From assembly GCA_002688315.1 (NCBI GenBank), contig NZCN01000009.1:1-58965 (forward strand): DNA of 58,965 nucleotides, written 5' to 3'. The notes beneath the pieces were generated by a model. The model had not been told where the DNA came from, made no database searches, and was given only the letters and a program-made list of their open reading frames with translations. Position numbers and translations under genes: made by a program. The DNA is from Candidatus Woesearchaeota archaeon. GTDB taxonomy: Archaea > Nanobdellota > Nanobdellia > Woesearchaeales > UBA10216. Numbering within the stretch: position 1 is the first letter of the stretch; the number at the start of each line of letters is the position of its first letter. Below, piece after piece: positions 56,695 through 58,965 of the stretch.

Positions 56695-56782
56695 GCTGCC
56701 TTGGTTCAGCTTCACTGAACCTAATTTTTCCCTCCCTTCGAAAAGTTAAGGGAGGGAAAAATTAGCCCTGGGGCGAGGCAGC
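56695..56782. other. 88-nt palindromic element, predicted four-way junction
   Basis: GCTGCCT (56695-56701) pairs with AGGCAGC (56776-56782) and encloses three perfect hairpins: GGTTCAG/CTGAACC (56703-56721, 5-nt loop), a 17-bp stem TAATTTTTCCCTCCCTT/reverse complement (56722-56764, 9-nt loop) and GCCC/GGGC (56765-56774). Only two bases are unpaired at the junction. It lies between rnhB and the 55-aa gene, 25 nt before the small gene start. It could be a structured RNA, a processing or termination signal for rnhB, or a small non-autonomous mobile element with terminal repeats. Confidence 0.6.
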
Positions 56783-56793
56783 TTCGTTAAATA

Positions 56794-57447
56794 TTAAAAC
56801 TCATCCATCTTTTTCTGCTTCTTCATTGCAAGCATTTTCTTATAAGGAGCCCATGTTTTCCTGAAGATATCAGGATGTTTTTCAGCGTTTTCCTTCAAAA
56901 ACTTGGCTGTTTTCGGATCTGCCATGTATCCAGAACCAAAGTCTCCTGCTTCTTTTTTAATTTTTTCTATTTCTTCCTCTCTTGTAACCTTTGCGAGTAT
57001 GGAAGCAGCAGCACACTCAACGTAATTTAAGTCTGCTTTATGCTCAACAACAGCATCAACCTTTTTGTTGTCAAGCAAGTTTAGCAAGTATTTTTTGTAA
57101 GCACTAACATTGTTGCTCGGACAGTCAATTATAATTTTATCCGGCTTTAGTGCATTAATTATCTTGGCAGAAGTCTGAGCTTCAAGCCAGTTAAGATTTA
57201 AGTCATCAGATTCTAATGCTGCGTCTATTTCTTTTGGAGATACTACAAGTATCTTATGTTTTTTAACAATAGAATTTATTTTCTTGAACAAAGCAACTCT
57301 TTTTTTTTGCGATAATAATTTAGAATCTTTCACTCCAATGCTTTTCAAACTCTCAATGTCTTCTTCGTCCACCAATACGCCTGCCATTACCATGCTTCCT
57401 ATCAATGGACCTCTAGCCGCTTCATCAATTGCTACTGTTAAAACCAT
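56794..57447 (-). CDS. rnhB: Ribonuclease HII
   Basis: RNase HII cuts RNA in RNA-DNA hybrids, including single ribonucleotides in DNA. Catalytic acids are Asp8 and Glu9 (AIDEAARGPLIG), an Asp in IIDCPSNN and one in HKADLNYVECAAASILAKVTR. The GRG motif that recognises the ribonucleotide reads Ala-Arg-Gly here. Length 217 aa is typical for archaea. A minus-strand TATA-like element (57477-57465) lies about 24 nt before ATG 57447; the tRNA-iMet promoter lies next to it, in the opposite direction. Confidence 0.93.
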   Translation of the reverse strand: MVLTVAIDEAARGPLIGSMVMAGVLVDEEDIESLKSIGVKDSKLLSQKKRVALFKKINSIVKKHKILVVSPKEIDAALESDDLNLNWLEAQTSAKIINALKPDKIIIDCPSNNVSAYKKYLLNLLDNKKVDAVVEHKADLNYVECAAASILAKVTREEEIEKIKKEAGDFGSGYMADPKTAKFLKENAEKHPDIFRKTWAPYKKMLAMKKQKKMDEF

Positions 57448-57525
57448 AAACTATCAGTGTGAGAAGCAGTTTTTAAAGTTTTAGCCTAAAGATTTATAAA
57501 TCAATCTAAGGTTCTTTTGCTTTAT

Positions 57526-57682
57526 AGCGGAATAGGGCAGAATCTGCAACACGAGTTGTAGTTGTCCAACTAGGAGTGCCCGATGGGCTCATAACCCATA
57601 GGTCGCTGGAAGTTCAATAGGAACTAGCGAATTCAAATTAGTGAATGTTTTGGCATTTACTATGGGTCTCCAGCTTCCGCTA
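57526..57682 (+). tRNA. Initiator tRNA-Met (CAU) interrupted by three introns
   Basis: Exons 57526-57540, 57570-57609, 57632-57637 and 57669-57682 join into a 75-nt tRNA: acceptor AGCGGAA/TTCCGCT with A1-U72, D arm GGGC/GCCC with a 10-nt loop, anticodon stem ATGGG/CCCAT (three G-C pairs, initiator mark), loop CTCATAA, T arm GCTGG-TTCAAAT-CCAGC, discriminator A. Each intron has a bulge-helix-bulge with cuts after the second base of each 3-nt bulge. D-loop intron: central helix GGGC/GTCC, bulges AG|A and AA|C. T-arm introns: CGCT/AGCG with GG|A and AA|T; and TTCA/TGGG with AA|T and TC|T. The last motif forms only after the middle intron has been removed. A TATA-like ATTTATAAA lies about 27 nt upstream. 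Confidence 0.9.
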
Positions 57683-58870
57683 CTTTTGAGCCAAAGCGAG
57701 TATTCGCTTTGGCTTTTTTTTAATTGCATAAAATTTTCTCTGTAATTTGTCAACTTTAATTAGTTCTATTTTGTTTTTATTTATTAAACGATTTAAGACA
57801 TCTCTTACAGTAGCATTATTTATTTTTAAATTTCGTGTAATTTCATTTCGGTAACTGGTTTTGCTACGTTGTATATAAGAGAATATTTGTTGTTCATTAA
57901 GTTCAGGATTTGTTCTTAGTCTAGTAATATTAACGCTATTCTTCAGTTCTCTTGCTTTCTTTCGACCTACTTGTGTTACAAAATATCCTTTTTTATCAAT
58001 AGAAAGATATCTTTTTTGAATAAGTGTTGTAATCCTAGCATGGATAGCACGTCTACAAAGATAATTAAAGAGCTTATGTACGTCTCTTATGCTGAAAAAT
58101 TTTTCTTTTAAATCTAAAAGTTTTACCAAAGTTATTTCCCATGCTTTTGACTTAAAATTCTTAACAACATCCTCTAATCTTTTTTGATGTGATTTCAGAG
58201 CAAAGCCTATTCTTAGAAACTTAGTTACATTTTCTTTATCTCCAAAATAAAGCATGTATTTGTAACCGTAATCTTTTATATAATACTTTAAGATTTTTGA
58301 ACGTATATCAAATTTTGTGTTTAATAATTTACATAGTTCTTGCAGATACGATAAATCAACACTATGAAATCTGACATCGTTCCCTTTCCTGTAATCATAT
58401 ACTGATCCTTCCATAGCGAAAGCATAACGTAAATAAGTAATCACAACATTTTCTGGAGAGTTCCAAATCCATTTCGGAATTCTAGCATCTTCATCAGATT
58501 TATGAATATCTAAACAAGAATGTAAAAATCTAGAAAAAGTACTTCTTGAAATGTGTAACATTAAGCAACCATTCTTTTCAGTAATTCTCCCAGATATGCC
58601 GAAATATTTGTAACATATATCTGCAAACTCTTTTACTTTTTGCAAATCTTTCTTTTGCGAAAACATAACAGAAGAATAATTTTTCCCCACACACCCATCT
58701 AAAATCATAGCTGCTATTTTCGCTAAATCTTCATTCAATATTATCGGAAGTTTAATGTAAAAAGGGTATGCTTTACCGTATTGCAAACAAACGGTTCCAT
58801 TCTGTTCAGAATAATTAAGCTCTTTCGGAATATCTTTCTTTTCAATTTTAAGGTATGTTGTTTGATACAT
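57680..58870 (-). CDS. LAGLIDADG endonuclease-like protein with C-terminal winged helices
   Basis: Two LAGLIDADG-type helices are visible: LAKIAAMILDGCVGK (about residues 49-63) and VVITYLRYAFAMEGSV (about 142-157), with acidic Asp58 and Glu154 at the catalytic positions. After them come two winged-helix-like stretches, about residues 255-315 and 335-390 (SYRNEITRNLKINNATVRDVL). The protein could be a homing endonuclease or a DNA-binding regulator evolved from one. ATG 58870 is chosen over TTG 58936: GGAGGAGA lies 7 nt upstream. The TAG stop (57682-57680) overlaps the last three bases of the tRNA-iMet gene. Confidence 0.75.
   Translation of the reverse strand: MYQTTYLKIEKKDIPKELNYSEQNGTVCLQYGKAYPFYIKLPIILNEDLAKIAAMILDGCVGKNYSSVMFSQKKDLQKVKEFADICYKYFGISGRITEKNGCLMLHISRSTFSRFLHSCLDIHKSDEDARIPKWIWNSPENVVITYLRYAFAMEGSVYDYRKGNDVRFHSVDLSYLQELCKLLNTKFDIRSKILKYYIKDYGYKYMLYFGDKENVTKFLRIGFALKSHQKRLEDVVKNFKSKAWEITLVKLLDLKEKFFSIRDVHKLFNYLCRRAIHARITTLIQKRYLSIDKKGYFVTQVGRKKARELKNSVNITRLRTNPELNEQQIFSYIQRSKTSYRNEITRNLKINNATVRDVLNRLINKNKIELIKVDKLQRKFYAIKKKPKRILALAQK
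57689..57721 (+). terminator. Hairpin and T8 terminator after tRNA-iMet
   Basis: AGCCAAAGCGA (57689-57699) pairs perfectly with TCGCTTTGGCT (57704-57714), 4-nt loop, followed by a T-run to 57721. It begins 7 nt after the tRNA end on the plus strand and would terminate the tRNA transcript. On the minus strand the same bases encode the last residues of the LAGLIDADG-like protein. Confidence 0.65.
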
Positions 58871-58903
58871 TTTATTCTCCTCCAAAAACCTCAATCTAAC
58901 GTT

Positions 58904-58934
58904 GAGATTTCTTGCACTTGTTGAAAGAAATCTC
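58904..58934 (-). promoter_or_regulatory. Hairpin in the leader of the LAGLIDADG-like gene
   Basis: GAGATTTCTT (58904-58913) and AAGAAATCTC (58925-58934) form a perfect 10-bp inverted repeat with an 11-nt spacer, 34 nt upstream of the start codon at 58870. It may be a leader hairpin or operator. Its presence argues against starting translation at the upstream TTG 58936. The last 31 bases of the window show no recognisable gene. Confidence 0.4.
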
Positions 58935-58965
58935 ATAGTTTGGCGAAGAGGACTTCTTAGCCAAG

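Noticed and set aside
57526-57682. Reading the locus as a degenerate tRNA pseudogene
   Set aside because: All stems pair, the mature length is exactly 75 nt, and all three insertions obey the same bulge-helix-bulge cutting rule, which decay would not produce.
1-58965. CRISPR array, insertion sequence with transposase, or prophage genes
   Set aside because: No regularly spaced repeats, no transposase or integrase motifs and no phage structural genes were seen; mobile-type signals are limited to the LAGLIDADG-like gene and the 88-nt palindrome.

Overview
The window is archaeal. Evidence: PCNA, isopentenyl phosphate kinase, a PurP pair, a secreted S16 (Lon-like) protease of archaeal type, TATA boxes about 25-30 bases before first-gene start codons (leaderless-type transcripts), and tRNA introns with bulge-helix-bulge (BHB) splice motifs. 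The AT-rich sequence, densely packed genes, ScpB, small Zn-ribbon and tandem-HTH proteins and irregular tRNA introns suggest a DPANN-type archaeon (Woesearchaeota/Pacearchaeota-like). That placement is inference and was not tested by phylogeny.

Layout. Positions 1-3100 hold small DNA-binding or hypothetical proteins and ScpB with an unknown partner. Positions 3125-9612 hold a NUDIX gene and a complete pyrimidine operon (pyrD-K-B-C-E, a SLOG/LOG-like gene, pyrF). A convergent HTH-phosphoribosyltransferase regulator candidate follows at 9609-10310, divergent from purA and a split purH (10380-13635). After a short stretch with membrane protein, ferredoxin and hypothetical genes, an almost unbroken operon runs from 15915 to 33680: purF, MazG-like, purD, a purN/5-FTHF cyclo-ligase fusion, glyA, folD, purM, purS-purL, purQ, a double purE, purC, purB, two purP paralogs and fused guaA. 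Most of its genes overlap by ATGA or a few bases. Together these genes could build UMP, IMP, AMP and GMP; PRPP synthase, GuaB and PurK are not in the window. Folate one-carbon enzymes sit beside the archaeal formate-dependent PurP enzymes.

Positions 33755-38075 hold three related coiled-coil proteins, tRNA-Leu (intron), a SET methyltransferase, an OB-fold SSB-like protein, tRNA-Phe, PCNA and thioredoxin reductase. Positions 38076-43806 are accessory: rhomboid and secreted Lon-like proteases, an RNA-hairpin region, small membrane proteins and a duplicated phospholipase-D-like gene whose second copy is 5'-truncated. Positions 43842-49081 hold a PfkB kinase, IPK and type I IDI (isoprenoid lipids), a tandem-HTH regulator candidate and S-adenosylhomocysteinase. 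Positions 49078-56406 (minus) form a MoxR-DUF58-vWA envelope-type operon. The end has a small acidic protein gene, an 88-nt multi-stem palindromic element, RNase HII, an initiator tRNA interrupted by three introns, and a LAGLIDADG-like protein gene whose stop codon overlaps the tRNA 3' end.

Main observations: (1) an initiator tRNA-Met with three non-canonical introns, each with a BHB motif readable by eye, the last requiring prior removal of the second; (2) a shared operator-plus-TATA element before purA and purF, with a divergent HTH-PRTase gene as likely regulator; (3) coexistence of folate-dependent PurH with two PurP genes, and a PurN-cyclo-ligase fusion; (4) an 88-nt four-way-junction element; (5) an uncharacterised three-gene coiled-coil cassette.
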